A stretch of 64,000 nt of DNA, from assembly GCF_001519055.1 (NCBI RefSeq), contig NZ_KQ954287.1, forward strand, positions 186,001 to 250,000, written 5' to 3'. A program made the translations under genes and the position numbers. Under the pieces are notes generated by a model that saw only the letters and a program-made list of their open reading frames with translations, had not been told where the DNA came from and ran no database searches. Shown one piece after another: positions 24,275 to 32,690 of the stretch. The stretch comes from Novosphingobium sp. Fuku2-ISO-50 (GTDB lineage Bacteria; Pseudomonadota; Alphaproteobacteria; Sphingomonadales; Sphingomonadaceae). Numbering within the stretch: the stretch's first letter is position 1; each line of letters begins with the position of its first letter.

Positions 24275-25480
24275 ATGATGGGCCGGATTGCCGGGGGACG
24301 TGCGGCGGCGCTTGTGCTCGCCCTTTCCCTCCTGTCGGCCTGTGGCCAGATCGTACCGCCTGCAAAGCAGCAAAAGCCGGTGGTGGCGGCCAATGCAGTC
24401 TCGATCGGCGTGCGCCGTGGCCCGCCCCTGCCCGGCCTGACGATACCCCTCTCGGGCGCGCGCCGCGCACTCAATGCCTTCGCCGCGAGCTGTGCGCGGG
24501 CATCGCTGCGCCCCGATACCAGCGGGCTGACCCAGCCTCAGGATTGGGCAGCGCCCTGCCAGGCCGCGGGCACCTGGCCGCGCGACGATGCCGCGCGCTT
24601 TTTTGCGACATGGTTCGAAACCGCCATCGTGGGCACCGGCACGACGTATGTCACCGGCTATTTCGAGCCGGAAATTGCCGGTTCGCGCAGCCATCTGCCC
24701 GGATTTGACGTGCCGATCTATCGCTTGCCACCCGACCTCGTGCGCGCGCGGCCCGGCGATGCGCCGCCCGGGCCCGACGGTCGGCAACCGCTCGGTCGTT
24801 ATGATGCCAATGGCATTTTCGTGCCTTATTGGGATCGTGCGCAGATCGAGGACGGCGCCCTTGCCGGCAAGGGTCTTGAAATCGGCTGGGCGGCGGACCC
24901 GGCGGAATTGTTCTTTCTCCAGGTTCAGGGCTCGGGTCGGCTGCGCGCGCCCGACGGCACGGTCATGCGCATCGGCTATGCCGGCGAAAACGGCTGGGCC
25001 TATACCGGCATCGGCAGCGTGATGAACGGCCTGGGCCTGATCGGCAGCGGCCCTGGTCAATATGCGGGATCGATGCAGGGTATCTTGCGCTATATCCGCG
25101 AAAACCCTGCGCAAGGCCGTGCGCTGATGCGGCAAAACCGCAGCTTCATCTTTTTCCGCGACACCACGGCGATTGCCGGTGATCCGACCACCGGCCCGGT
25201 CGGCGCGCTGTCGGTTCCGGTAACCCCGCGCGTCACACTCGCGGTCGATCCCGCTTTCGTGCCGCTCGGCGCGCCGGTGTTCCTGACCACCGACCGGCCC
25301 GATGTCGGCGGCCTGTGGGTCGCACAGGATACCGGCGGCGCGATCAAGGGCGCAAACCGGTTCGACAGCTTCTGGGGCGCCGGCGCGGAGGCGCGCCACA
25401 TCGCTGGGGGCATGAGCGCGCACGGTCAGGCGCTGATCCTTGTCCCGCGCGGCGTGCTTGCCCGTCTCCGCGCCCGATGA
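24275..25480 (+). CDS. mltA: Membrane-bound lytic murein transglycosylase A
   Basis: This 401-residue outer membrane lipoprotein cleaves peptidoglycan glycan strands with formation of 1,6-anhydromuramic acid. The signal peptide ends with lipobox LLSAC at about residues 18-22. The MltA domain follows, with TGYFEPEIAGSR, DRAQIEDGAL and LFFLQVQGSGRL. The C-terminal 3D domain has the three family aspartates (AVDPAFVPLGAPVFLTT ... VAQDTGGAIKGANRFDSFWG). It starts three bases after the Tim44-like gene and overlaps smr by four bases. Confidence 0.95.
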   Translation: MMGRIAGGRAAALVLALSLLSACGQIVPPAKQQKPVVAANAVSIGVRRGPPLPGLTIPLSGARRALNAFAASCARASLRPDTSGLTQPQDWAAPCQAAGTWPRDDAARFFATWFETAIVGTGTTYVTGYFEPEIAGSRSHLPGFDVPIYRLPPDLVRARPGDAPPGPDGRQPLGRYDANGIFVPYWDRAQIEDGALAGKGLEIGWAADPAELFFLQVQGSGRLRAPDGTVMRIGYAGENGWAYTGIGSVMNGLGLIGSGPGQYAGSMQGILRYIRENPAQGRALMRQNRSFIFFRDTTAIAGDPTTGPVGALSVPVTPRVTLAVDPAFVPLGAPVFLTTDRPDVGGLWVAQDTGGAIKGANRFDSFWGAGAEARHIAGGMSAHGQALILVPRGVLARLRAR

Positions 25481-26058
25481 AACGCCCGCCGCGCGGGTTG
25501 AGCGCAGACGAAGCGGCGCTTTGGCGCAAAGTCGCCGCGACAGTCACCCCGCTTCATCCCCCCGCCGCAAAGCCGCCCGCTGCAATCGTTGCCGCGCCGC
25601 CGCCCGTCGCCGCGCCTGCCCCCCCGCCAGCCAAACGCGTGCGCGGGCGCGTGCCGCCGCCGCTCGTGCCACCAGCCCCGCCGCCGCCAGCTTCGCGCCC
25701 GCTGACCAGCGAAGGGCTCGACGGTAGCTGGGACCGCAAGCTGGCGCGCGGCGCCATCGTGCCCGATGTCACGATCGATTTGCACGGCATGACGCTCGAC
25801 ACCGCGCATGCCCGGCTGAACGGCGGCATCGCGCAGGCGCTGGCCATCGGTGCGCGGGTGATCCTGCTGATCGCGGGCAAGCCTCGCCCCCACGGCGACC
25901 ACGACCAGCGCGGCGAACGGCGCGGGGCCATTCGCGCCAAGCTGCTCGACTGGCTCGCCCACAGCCCGCACGCCGGGCAGATCGCCGCCGTGCGCGCCGC
26001 CAGCCCCCGCCACGGCGGCGCGGGCGCGGTCTATATCGTGTTACGCCGCCTGCGCTAA
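25477..26058 (+). CDS. Smr/MutS2-type domain protein
   Basis: This 193-residue protein starts at ATG 25477 in an ATGA overlap with mltA. Residues about 1-90 are a low-complexity Ala/Pro linker. The C-terminal half carries a small MutS-related domain with the signature TIDLHGMTLDTAHARL and a later AVRAASPRHGGAGAVYIVLRRL. Smr domains are associated with nucleic-acid endonuclease activity, but the substrate of these short stand-alone proteins is not settled. The usual GRG loop appears here as AGKPRPHGDHDQRGERRGA. The last 18 bases overlap the end of convergent dapE. Confidence 0.9.
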   Translation: MKRPPRGLSADEAALWRKVAATVTPLHPPAAKPPAAIVAAPPPVAAPAPPPAKRVRGRVPPPLVPPAPPPPASRPLTSEGLDGSWDRKLARGAIVPDVTIDLHGMTLDTAHARLNGGIAQALAIGARVILLIAGKPRPHGDHDQRGERRGAIRAKLLDWLAHSPHAGQIAAVRAASPRHGGAGAVYIVLRRLR

Positions 26059-27189
26059 CGCGGCCAAGGCGATCCGGCGATAGATCCGGGCAAGCACGAC
26101 GAGATCGTCCATCGCCACGGCTTCGTCCTTTTTGTGCATCGTCGCGTTGGACAGGCCGAATTCGATCACCGGACACAGCGCGCGCAGGAACCGCGCATCC
26201 GAGGTGCCGCCGCTCGTCGACAATTCCGGCGTGATCCCGGTTTCCGTCAAAACCGCATCGGACACCAGCGTCGAAAACGCGCCGGGCAGCGTCAGGAACG
26301 CCTCGCCGGAAATCACCGCACTCGCCTCGACGCCATGGCGCCGGGCCATCGCAGTCACCCGCGCGACAAGGTCAGGCCCGGTGTGCAAATCATTGAACCG
26401 GATCGACAGGCGCGCCCGCGCTTCGGCCGGGATAACATTGGTCGCCGGATTGCCCACGCCCAGATCGGTCACTTCCAGATTGGACGGCTGAAACCACTCG
26501 CTGCCCCGATCAAGCTCGATCGCATCGAGTTCGGCAAGCAGCGCGATCAACCGGGGAATCGGATTGTCGGCGAGATGCGGATAGGCGACATGCCCCTGCG
26601 CGCCCCGCGCCGTCAGCCAGATGTTGACCGAGCCGCGCCGCCCGATCTTGGCCATGTCGCCCAGCCGGTGAACCGAAGTCGGCTCCCCCACCAGGCACAC
26701 GTCGGGCACATGCCCCACCTTGCGCAAATGGGCGATGATTTCGACCGTTCCAAAGCGCGCCGGCCCTTCCTCGTCACCAGTGATCAGAAAGCTGATCGTG
26801 CCGGCCTCGACGGGAATCGTCGCGACCGCCGCGACCATGGCCGCGATCGCCCCCTTCATGTCGACCGCGCCGCGCCCATAGAGCAAATCGCCGCGCCGTT
26901 CGGGCGCAAACGGGGCGCTGGTCCAGCCTTCGCCCGGCGGCACCACATCGAGATGCCCGGCAAAGGCAAAATGGCGGCTCCCGGCGGGCCCTTCGCGCAC
27001 CGCCACGAGGTTTTCGACCGGCCCGTCGGGCGCCTCTCCGGCCGTGAAGCGATGCACGGCAAAGCCCAGCGGGGCCAGTTGCCCGGCAAGCTCGGCAAAG
27101 ACCGCGCCGGTGGCGGGTGTCACGCTGTCACAGGCGATCAGACGTTCGGTCAGCAGGACCGGATCGGGCAAAGTGTCGTCAAGGATCAT
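26041..27189 (-). CDS. dapE: Succinyl-diaminopimelate desuccinylase
   Basis: This 382-residue M20-family zinc amidohydrolase catalyses the desuccinylation step of lysine/meso-diaminopimelate synthesis. It starts at 27189, overlapping the GST stop (ATGA). Metal-binding motifs are clear: FAGHLDVVPPGEGW, LLYGRGAVDMKG and TGDEEGPARFG, then EPTS and the late GTSDARFLR and MHKKDE histidine site. Length matches the family. The longer frame upstream is antisense noise. The 3' end overlaps smr by 18 bases tail to tail. Confidence 0.95.
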   Translation of the reverse strand: MILDDTLPDPVLLTERLIACDSVTPATGAVFAELAGQLAPLGFAVHRFTAGEAPDGPVENLVAVREGPAGSRHFAFAGHLDVVPPGEGWTSAPFAPERRGDLLYGRGAVDMKGAIAAMVAAVATIPVEAGTISFLITGDEEGPARFGTVEIIAHLRKVGHVPDVCLVGEPTSVHRLGDMAKIGRRGSVNIWLTARGAQGHVAYPHLADNPIPRLIALLAELDAIELDRGSEWFQPSNLEVTDLGVGNPATNVIPAEARARLSIRFNDLHTGPDLVARVTAMARRHGVEASAVISGEAFLTLPGAFSTLVSDAVLTETGITPELSTSGGTSDARFLRALCPVIEFGLSNATMHKKDEAVAMDDLVVLARIYRRIALAALAQAA

Positions 27190-27860
27190 GCAATCGGGCT
27201 TTCCGGCAATTCGTAGCATTCGATGCGCCAGGGTTCGGCAGCGGCTTCGGCACGCCAGGCGGCAATCCAGGGATGCTCGTTCAACGCCTCGACATAGCCT
27301 TGCGCAAATCCCGGCAGCCGCACGCCATAGCCGATCATGCGCAGCGCGACGGGCGCAAAGGCAATATCGGCCGCGCCGAACGTGCCAAACAGAAACGGGC
27401 CGCCCTCGCCGAACCGCGCCCGCGCCTCGGCCCAAAGCGTCAGGATACGATCGACGTCGGCCACGACCGGCGGCGCCAGCGCAACAGGCGCACCGTTGCG
27501 CCCCAGATTGAACGGCAGCGCGCCGCGCAATGCAGCAAACCCGCCATGCATTTCCGCCACCAGCGACCGGGCCAGCCCCGCCGCTTCGTCCCCGCGCGGC
27601 CAGAACCGTTCGCGCCCGACCCGATCGGCCAGATATTCGAGGATTGCCAGACTGTCCCACACGACGCCCGCGCCGTCCCACAGCACCGGCACTTTGCCCG
27701 CCGACGGCGCAATCGCGGGGTTCGCCCGGCGCACATCAGCCCAGTCAGGGCCAAACAGCGGGACCAGCTCGACATCGAACGGCAGGCCCGACTGACGACA
27801 GGCCAGCCAGCCGCGCAACGACCAGCTCGAATATCTGCGATTGCCGATCACCAGCTTCAT
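27186..27860 (-). CDS. Glutathione S-transferase family protein
   Basis: The protein has about 224 residues. Three candidate starts in a row (GTG 27866, ATG 27863, ATG 27860) follow a G-rich ribosome site, and I use 27860. It begins MKLVIGNRRYSSWSLRGWL, a thioredoxin-fold N-terminal domain with the SSWSLR active-site region of this GST subgroup, then KVPVLWDGAGVVWDSLAI, and an all-helical C-terminal domain (about 85-215). Substrate is unknown. A paralog with the same NYSSWSLR start lies at 36633. It is translationally coupled to dapE. Confidence 0.85.
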   Translation of the reverse strand: MKLVIGNRRYSSWSLRGWLACRQSGLPFDVELVPLFGPDWADVRRANPAIAPSAGKVPVLWDGAGVVWDSLAILEYLADRVGRERFWPRGDEAAGLARSLVAEMHGGFAALRGALPFNLGRNGAPVALAPPVVADVDRILTLWAEARARFGEGGPFLFGTFGAADIAFAPVALRMIGYGVRLPGFAQGYVEALNEHPWIAAWRAEAAAEPWRIECYELPESPIA

Positions 27861-27906
27861 CATCACATCACCCCCACCCCCCTGCGACCGTGGGCTCGTG
27901 CGTGCT

Positions 27907-28575
27907 TCAGATTTCCGAATCTTCGAGGATCGCGGCGCGCAGCGCGGCGATGCCGGTGCGCTTTTCCGCCGATGTGATCATCACGCCGGGGAAAGCGGCG
28001 ATATGCTTGCGCGCCACGGCCTCGGTCGCCGCATGGACGGCGGCAAGCTCGTCGGCGCGGACTTTGTCCGCCTTGGTCAGGACGATGCGATAGCCGACAG
28101 CGGCTTCGTCGAGCATCGTCATCATCTCGGCATCGACCGGCTTCACCCCGTGCCGCGCATCGATCAGCAACAGCGTGCGTTTGAGCACGACGCGACCGCG
28201 CAGGAAATCGCGCACCAGCTTGCGCCAGGCTTCGACGACTTTGGGCGGGGCCTTGGCAAAGCCATAGCCGGGCATGTCGACCAGCCGCATCACAGTCGGA
28301 TCGCCGACTTCAAACCAGTTGAGTTCCTGCGTCCGCCCCGGCGTGACCGACGCGCGTGCAATCGACTTGCGCCCGGTCACAGCGTTGAGCAGCGAGGATT
28401 TGCCGACATTCGACCGACCGGCAAAGGCGATCTCGGGCGCGCCGGGATCGGGCAGGAATTTGAGCGAAGGTGCCGATTTGAGGAAATCGACGCGCCCCGA
28501 AAAGAGCGCGCTGGCGCGCTCTTCAAGCGCCATCAGGCGCAGGCCTTCTTCATCGGGTCCGGTGCGCGATACCAT
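27907..28575 (-). CDS. engB: Ribosome biogenesis GTPase EngB (YihA/YsxC)
   Basis: This 222-residue TRAFAC-class GTPase is involved in 50S subunit assembly. The nucleotide motifs are intact: G1 AGRSNVGKSSLLNAV, G2 TPGRTQELNWF, G3 VDMPGYGFAKAP, G4 LTKADKV, G5 TSAEKRTG. The first 15 residues before MALEERAS may be an over-extension of the start. It follows yidC by two bases on the same strand and is the last gene of the rpmH-rnpA-yidD-yidC cluster. Confidence 0.95.
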   Translation of the reverse strand: MVSRTGPDEEGLRLMALEERASALFSGRVDFLKSAPSLKFLPDPGAPEIAFAGRSNVGKSSLLNAVTGRKSIARASVTPGRTQELNWFEVGDPTVMRLVDMPGYGFAKAPPKVVEAWRKLVRDFLRGRVVLKRTLLLIDARHGVKPVDAEMMTMLDEAAVGYRIVLTKADKVRADELAAVHAATEAVARKHIAAFPGVMITSAEKRTGIAALRAAILEDSEI

Positions 28576-28577
28576 GC

Positions 28578-30440
28578 TCAGACTTTCTCGTTGCCGGATT
28601 TGCCGTCACGTTTGACCTGGCGATCGATGTCGGTCTGATCCTTCGCCGCCTGCGCCTTCAATTGCGGATGACGGCTGTAAAGATAGCGCTGCTGCGCGAT
28701 CGTCAGCAGGTTCGAGGTGATCCAGTAGATCAGCAGTCCCGAGGCGAACGTCGACATGACGAACATCATCATCCACGGCATCAGCGACATGACCTGCTGC
28801 TGCGACGGGTCCATCGCTGCGGGCTGAAGCTTGAACTGCAGCCACATCGTCGCGCCGAGTGCGATCGCCAGTACACCGATCCCCATGAAACCGGGCGGAG
28901 TAAACGGCAGGAGGCCGAACAAGTTGAGCACATGCGTCGGATCGGGCGCCGACAAGTCGTGAATCCAGGCGACAAACGGCTGATGCCGCATTTCGATCGT
29001 CAGCACGAGCACTTTGTAGAGCGCAAAGAACACCGGAATCTGGAGGAACATCGGCAGACACCCGGCAAGCGGATTGACCCCCTCTTCCTTGTACAGCGCC
29101 ATGATTTCCTGTTGCGCGCGCGGCTTGTCGTCCTTGTAGCGTTCCTGGATCGCCTTCATCTTGGGCTGGATCGCGCGCATCGCCGCCATCGAGGCAAACT
29201 GGCGCTGCGCCACCGGGAACATCGCCCCGCGCACGATCAGCGTGAGCAGGATGATCGCCACGCCGAAATTCTTGACCGCCTTGAACAGCGAATCGAGCAG
29301 CCAGAAGATCGGCTTTTCAAACCAGCGGAACCAGCCCCAGTCGATCGTCAGCGAGAAATTGGCGATGCCCTGCTTTTCATAAGCTTCGAGCACGCTGTTT
29401 TCCTTGGCGCCGGCAAAGACGCGCAGCGACTGGCTGGTCGTCTGGTTCGGCGCGACGGTGACTGCGGGATAGACGAGATCGGCGCGGAACAGTCCGCCGC
29501 CCAGCGCGCGATAGCTGCCCGCGGGGCGCGAATTGCCGTCCGGGATCAGCGCCGAGAGCCAATAGATGTCGGTAAACCCGATCCAATTGGCCTGGCCCGC
29601 CGGAGCGATTTCGCCCGCAGCGGCAATATCCTTGTAATGGCTCGCAAAATTGACCGTACCGTCAAACGCGCCGATCGGGCCCGAATGGACCTGCCACGTA
29701 TCGAGGCTGGCAGTGCGGTCGGTGCGATTGACCAGGGCAAAGGGGCGCAGGGTAATCGGCGCGGGCGCGGCGTTGGTCACGCTTTGCGCCACGCTCAGCA
29801 TGTAATTGGCATCGATCGCATAGCGGATCGTGAACGTCTGCCCGGTGGCATTGGCCCAGCGCAAGGTAACCGGGGTCGATTGCGTCAGACGCTTGCCGTC
29901 GGCCTGCCACAGCGTGTTGCCCGCAGGCGTCGCCAGACCGTTGTCCCCGACCCAGCCGACTTGCGCAAAATGCTGCGCAGGGCTGCCGGCGGGGGAAAAC
30001 AGCCGCACCGGCGGGCTGTTCGGATCGCTGGTTTCGCGATGGCGGTTGAGCGTCAGATCGTCGAGCACCGCCCCGACGAGATTGATCGAGCCCTTGACCC
30101 CCGGCGCATCGATCGCAACGCGGGTCGGCGCGGCCAGCGCAGCCCTGAGGTCGATCGCCTCGGCGGCCTGGTCTTCGGCTACCTGCAATCCGCCTTCGCG
30201 CGTCGGCTTGGCCGGGGCGGCATCGCTGCCCGCAGGGGCTGCGGCATTGGCCGTCGGCCGGGCCGGAGCGCCGGTCGCCGGCACGGGAGCGGCCGCCGAT
30301 GGCGCCGCCGTTACCGCGTGCTTGTCGCCGAGGTGCGGATAGAAATAGCGTAGACCCAGGTCCCAGCCGATCAGGATGACCCCCATCAGGACCACCGCCC
30401 AGATCATGTTGCGCTGATTTTGCACTCTGCCTCGCGTCAT
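28578..30440 (-). CDS. yidC: Membrane protein insertase YidC
   Basis: This 620-residue Oxa1-family insertase places and folds inner-membrane proteins, alone or with SecYEG. The start at 30440 gives MTRGRVQNQRNMIWAVVLMG, and the 31 extra residues upstream lack similarity. Order: an N-terminal membrane anchor (12-28), an Ala/Pro-rich linker (about 40-80), a large periplasmic beta domain (about 80-350), then the conserved five-helix core starting near FGVAIILLTLIVRGAMFP, whose arginine lines the hydrophilic groove. QERYKDDKPRAQQEIMALYKEEGVNPLAGC is the cytoplasmic hairpin. The C-terminal tail is basic. Confidence 0.95.
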   Translation of the reverse strand: MTRGRVQNQRNMIWAVVLMGVILIGWDLGLRYFYPHLGDKHAVTAAPSAAAPVPATGAPARPTANAAAPAGSDAAPAKPTREGGLQVAEDQAAEAIDLRAALAAPTRVAIDAPGVKGSINLVGAVLDDLTLNRHRETSDPNSPPVRLFSPAGSPAQHFAQVGWVGDNGLATPAGNTLWQADGKRLTQSTPVTLRWANATGQTFTIRYAIDANYMLSVAQSVTNAAPAPITLRPFALVNRTDRTASLDTWQVHSGPIGAFDGTVNFASHYKDIAAAGEIAPAGQANWIGFTDIYWLSALIPDGNSRPAGSYRALGGGLFRADLVYPAVTVAPNQTTSQSLRVFAGAKENSVLEAYEKQGIANFSLTIDWGWFRWFEKPIFWLLDSLFKAVKNFGVAIILLTLIVRGAMFPVAQRQFASMAAMRAIQPKMKAIQERYKDDKPRAQQEIMALYKEEGVNPLAGCLPMFLQIPVFFALYKVLVLTIEMRHQPFVAWIHDLSAPDPTHVLNLFGLLPFTPPGFMGIGVLAIALGATMWLQFKLQPAAMDPSQQQVMSLMPWMMMFVMSTFASGLLIYWITSNLLTIAQQRYLYSRHPQLKAQAAKDQTDIDRQVKRDGKSGNEKV

Positions 30441-30504
30441 TTGTGTCGGTTTGGGGGCACAAGAAACGAACGGGACGACATCTGCCCCAAACGACCTGTT
30501 TCTT

Positions 30505-30714
30505 CTAGGGCACCGGATCGTACCCGCTCCCACCCCACGGGTGGCAGCGCAATAGCCGCTTCAACGTCAGCCAACCACCCCTAAACGCACCGTGGCGTTC
30601 AAGCGCCTCGATCGCATAAGCGGAACAGCTTGGCATGTAGCGACATGTCGGCGGCATGACCGCTGAAGGCCCGATCTGCCAGGCCTTGACCAGAAGGATC
30701 AGAATGCGCTTCAC
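30505..30714 (-). CDS. yidD: Membrane protein insertion efficiency factor YidD
   Basis: This 69-residue protein starts at GTG 30714, overlapping the rnpA stop (GTGA). It has the family cysteine pattern [15 protein letters not shown], then [25 protein letters not shown]. YidD is a small amphipathic inner-membrane-associated protein that helps YidC insertion. Its position between rnpA and yidC is standard. Confidence 0.95.
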   Translation of the reverse strand: MKRILILLVKAWQIGPSAVMPPTCRYMPSCSAYAIEALERHGAFRGGWLTLKRLLRCHPWGGSGYDPVP

Positions 30715-31082
30715 CGGCGCTTGCCGTTATTCGGGCGCGGACGGCGCGGCGGATCGCCTTTGCCCGCAGCCGCACGAATCAGCGCCGCTTCAAGCTCGGC
30801 GCGCAGGGCCGCGAAATCACGCTCGATCCCGCCTTCGCGACCAATCAGGACATGGTCGGCACCGGCCACCCCCAGATGCGGCAGAAGATCGCGCAGCAAC
30901 GCGCGAAACCGCCGTTTCATCCGGTTGCGCATGACGGCATTGCCGATCTTGCGCGTAACCGTCACGCCAAAGCGGGCACCGTCGATCACAGGCGCAGCGG
31001 GGCGCACCAAAAGCACAAAGCCGGGCCTCGCGACCCGGACTCCATGGTTTGCGGCAACGAAATCCGCGCGCTTGCGGATCAT
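30711..31082 (-). CDS. rnpA: Ribonuclease P protein component
   Basis: This 123-residue protein cofactor of RNase P matures tRNA 5' ends. I chose ATG 31082 ([20 protein letters not shown]). The longer frame to 31391 runs antisense over rpmH. The family RNR box appears as [21 protein letters not shown], with the basic helix that contacts the RNA. The C-terminal tail is basic and Pro/Arg-rich. It lies 89 bases after rpmH on the same strand. Confidence 0.93.
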   Translation of the reverse strand: MIRKRADFVAANHGVRVARPGFVLLVRPAAPVIDGARFGVTVTRKIGNAVMRNRMKRRFRALLRDLLPHLGVAGADHVLIGREGGIERDFAALRAELEAALIRAAAGKGDPPRRPRPNNGKRR

Positions 31083-31171
31083 GCCCAAGCGCAGAGGCTT
31101 CGGGTCAGCGGCGGGATCGCCCTGCAAGGCAGACCCCGATCCGTCCCGGCCCGATTCGCCCTGAGCCGAGG

Positions 31172-31306
31172 TCAGGCCGAGAGGTTCTTGCGACCACGGG
31201 CGCGGCGAGCGCGCAGAATCTTGCGACCACCGACGGTGGCGGTGCGGGCGCGGAAACCGTGACGACGGGCGCGAACAAGAAGGCTGGGCTGAAAAGTGCG
31301 CTTCAT
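31172..31306 (-). CDS. rpmH: 50S ribosomal protein L34
   Basis: This 44-residue, highly basic ribosomal protein starts at ATG 31306 and ends at TGA 31172-31174. It reads [19 protein letters not shown] and continues with [23 protein letters not shown], a full-length L34 with all signature residues. It is too short for ordinary ORF thresholds and easily missed. It heads the rpmH-rnpA-yidD-yidC-engB cluster. Confidence 0.97.
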   Translation of the reverse strand: MKRTFQPSLLVRARRHGFRARTATVGGRKILRARRARGRKNLSA

Positions 31307-31479
31307 GGGTATGCTCTTTTATGTTCGAATGGACGAGACAGGATCGGAAAGGAGCAGGGCAAACGAATCCACCCGCCCAACCGGGCCGCACTCGGGAATC
31401 AGGCCGCGGCGGATACGCAATGCGCGCCCTTGCGTCAAGGTCGCAGGCCAGCCGGCCGGCCAGTCAGCTGGATTGACTC

Positions 31480-31545
31480 AAAAAAAATGCCCGACCGTTT
31501 CCGGCCGGGCTGAAAAGTTTGGGAGAGGATGCCTGAAAGGCATGC
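31480..31545 (-). ncRNA. Candidate small RNA (about 65 nt) with intrinsic terminator
   Basis: Read on the minus strand from about 31545, a 5' hairpin ATGCCT-TTC-AGGCAT (31543-31529) is followed by an unpaired stretch containing CCTCTCCCAAAC. Then comes a 9-bp stem, GCCCGGCCG with CGGTCGGGC (31510-31489), one G-U pair and a GAAA loop, and a run of eight Ts (31487-31480). A sigma70-like promoter lies immediately upstream. No coding frame explains this pattern. The free C/U-rich segment is complementary to Shine-Dalgarno sequences, as in several alphaproteobacterial regulatory RNAs. I cannot name an Rfam family. Confidence 0.7.
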
Positions 31546-31547
31546 TC

Positions 31548-31576
31548 TATATGCAGTGCACCCGGTTTTTGTGCAA
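31548..31576 (-). promoter_or_regulatory. Promoter of the candidate small RNA
   Basis: On the minus strand TTGCAC (31576-31571) and CATATA (31553-31548) are 17 bases apart. The expected start about 3-7 bases further coincides with the 5' hairpin of the RNA. Confidence 0.6.
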
Positions 31577-31633
31577 GTGCGAAATAGGCCGCTTCGGATG
31601 CAGTTTTTGCAGGTGTTCAAAAATCTTTGAAAA

Positions 31634-31673
31634 CCAGAATGTTACCGATAACTCCAGAATGTTGCCGATAACT
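31634..31673. repeat. Tandem 20-bp operator-like repeats
   Basis: CCAGAATGTTACCGATAACT (31634-31653) is followed directly by the same 20 bases with one change (G for A, 31654-31673). Each holds the near-palindrome GTTRCCGATAAC, like LacI-family operators. They lie 58 bases upstream of the small-RNA -35 and 20 bases from the end of the methyltransferase gene, with no other promoter to serve nearby. Confidence 0.75.
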
Positions 31674-31693
31674 AATGATGGATTCACAGGCTT

Positions 31694-32488
31694 TCACGGT
31701 TTGACGAAGCGAAAGGCAAACCGATCGGTGTGACCGCGCACGCCGGGATCGAACACCGGCACCGTATGCGGATCGTCTTCGCGGTGCAGCGCAGAGCTTT
31801 CCCCGTCGAGCACGAAACCGGCCCGGGCAAAGTCCGCGCGCACCCGCGCCGGGTCGATACGGTGAAATTTGCCTGCGGTTTCGCGCGGATCGCCGGGCAG
31901 CGCAGCATGATCGATCACGATCACCCGCCCGCCCGGACGCAAGGCCGCAAACCAGTTGCGCAACACCGCATCGACGTCGCGCACGGGGTAATGATACTTC
32001 GCCGACGACCAGTAGAGATCGTGATATTCGAGATGGGCAAAGATCACGTCTAGGCTGGCAGGGGCCAGCGCCTGCGCTTCGCCGGGCACATAGAGCGGCC
32101 GGATATTGGCATGGCGAGTCAGTATCGGCTGCCATTTCGCCGCATCGTAGTTGGCCGCGACGCCGATCGCGTAAACGAGGCCCCTCGGCCCGACCGCATC
32201 GGCGAGCAACTCGGAATAATACCCGCCGCCCGCGCCCCAGTCGGCCACGACGTCGCCCCGGCGCAATTTGGCAAAGGCCAGCATGGCATCGGGCAGGCGC
32301 CCGGCATCAAGCGCACGATTGTCGGGCTGACGCGCGGGATCGCCGATGGCCGCAGCGATCTCGCCCGCCGAGACCGGCGCATGATCGTCATGCGCGACGC
32401 GATGCGGCGATCGGGCGCCGACCACGGTCGGCGTCAGCGCGATCGCCGATACAAGAGCAAGGGATTGAACAAGACGCCTGGATAGCAT
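31694..32488 (-). CDS. Exported class I SAM-dependent methyltransferase (COG4798-like)
   Basis: This 264-residue protein starts at ATG 32488. An N-terminal signal peptide (MLSRRLVQSLALVSAIALTP, cleavage after about residue 25) places it outside the cytoplasm. The segment ARQPDNRALDAGRLPDAMLAFAKLRRGD followed by the SAM motif VVADWGAGGGYYSELLAD fits the predicted methyltransferases of COG4798, which commonly carry a signal peptide. How SAM would reach the periplasm is unexplained for the family. Substrate is unknown. The gene is monocistronic, with the 20-bp repeats just past its end. Confidence 0.82.
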   Translation of the reverse strand: MLSRRLVQSLALVSAIALTPTVVGARSPHRVAHDDHAPVSAGEIAAAIGDPARQPDNRALDAGRLPDAMLAFAKLRRGDVVADWGAGGGYYSELLADAVGPRGLVYAIGVAANYDAAKWQPILTRHANIRPLYVPGEAQALAPASLDVIFAHLEYHDLYWSSAKYHYPVRDVDAVLRNWFAALRPGGRVIVIDHAALPGDPRETAGKFHRIDPARVRADFARAGFVLDGESSALHREDDPHTVPVFDPGVRGHTDRFAFRFVKP

Positions 32489-32690
32489 GACCACAAACCC
32501 CGATGATCCGACCGGCGCGAGACATTCGCGCCCCGTGGCAGCATCGGCGCAGCACCCCGCGCACGTCAATCGTCAATTGCCAATAGCAGATCGCGTAACC
32601 AGGCCGACGGGCGCCGGACGTTCATTCCCCCCCGGAAATGCAAACACCCGGCCGCCCGTCGGTGGCAGTGCGCAGACTTGCCGGCCAGCC

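Noticed and set aside
31435..31620. 61-residue minus-strand frame over the small-RNA region
   Set aside because: It runs through the intrinsic terminator and has no similarity to anything. The RNA structure explains the sequence better.
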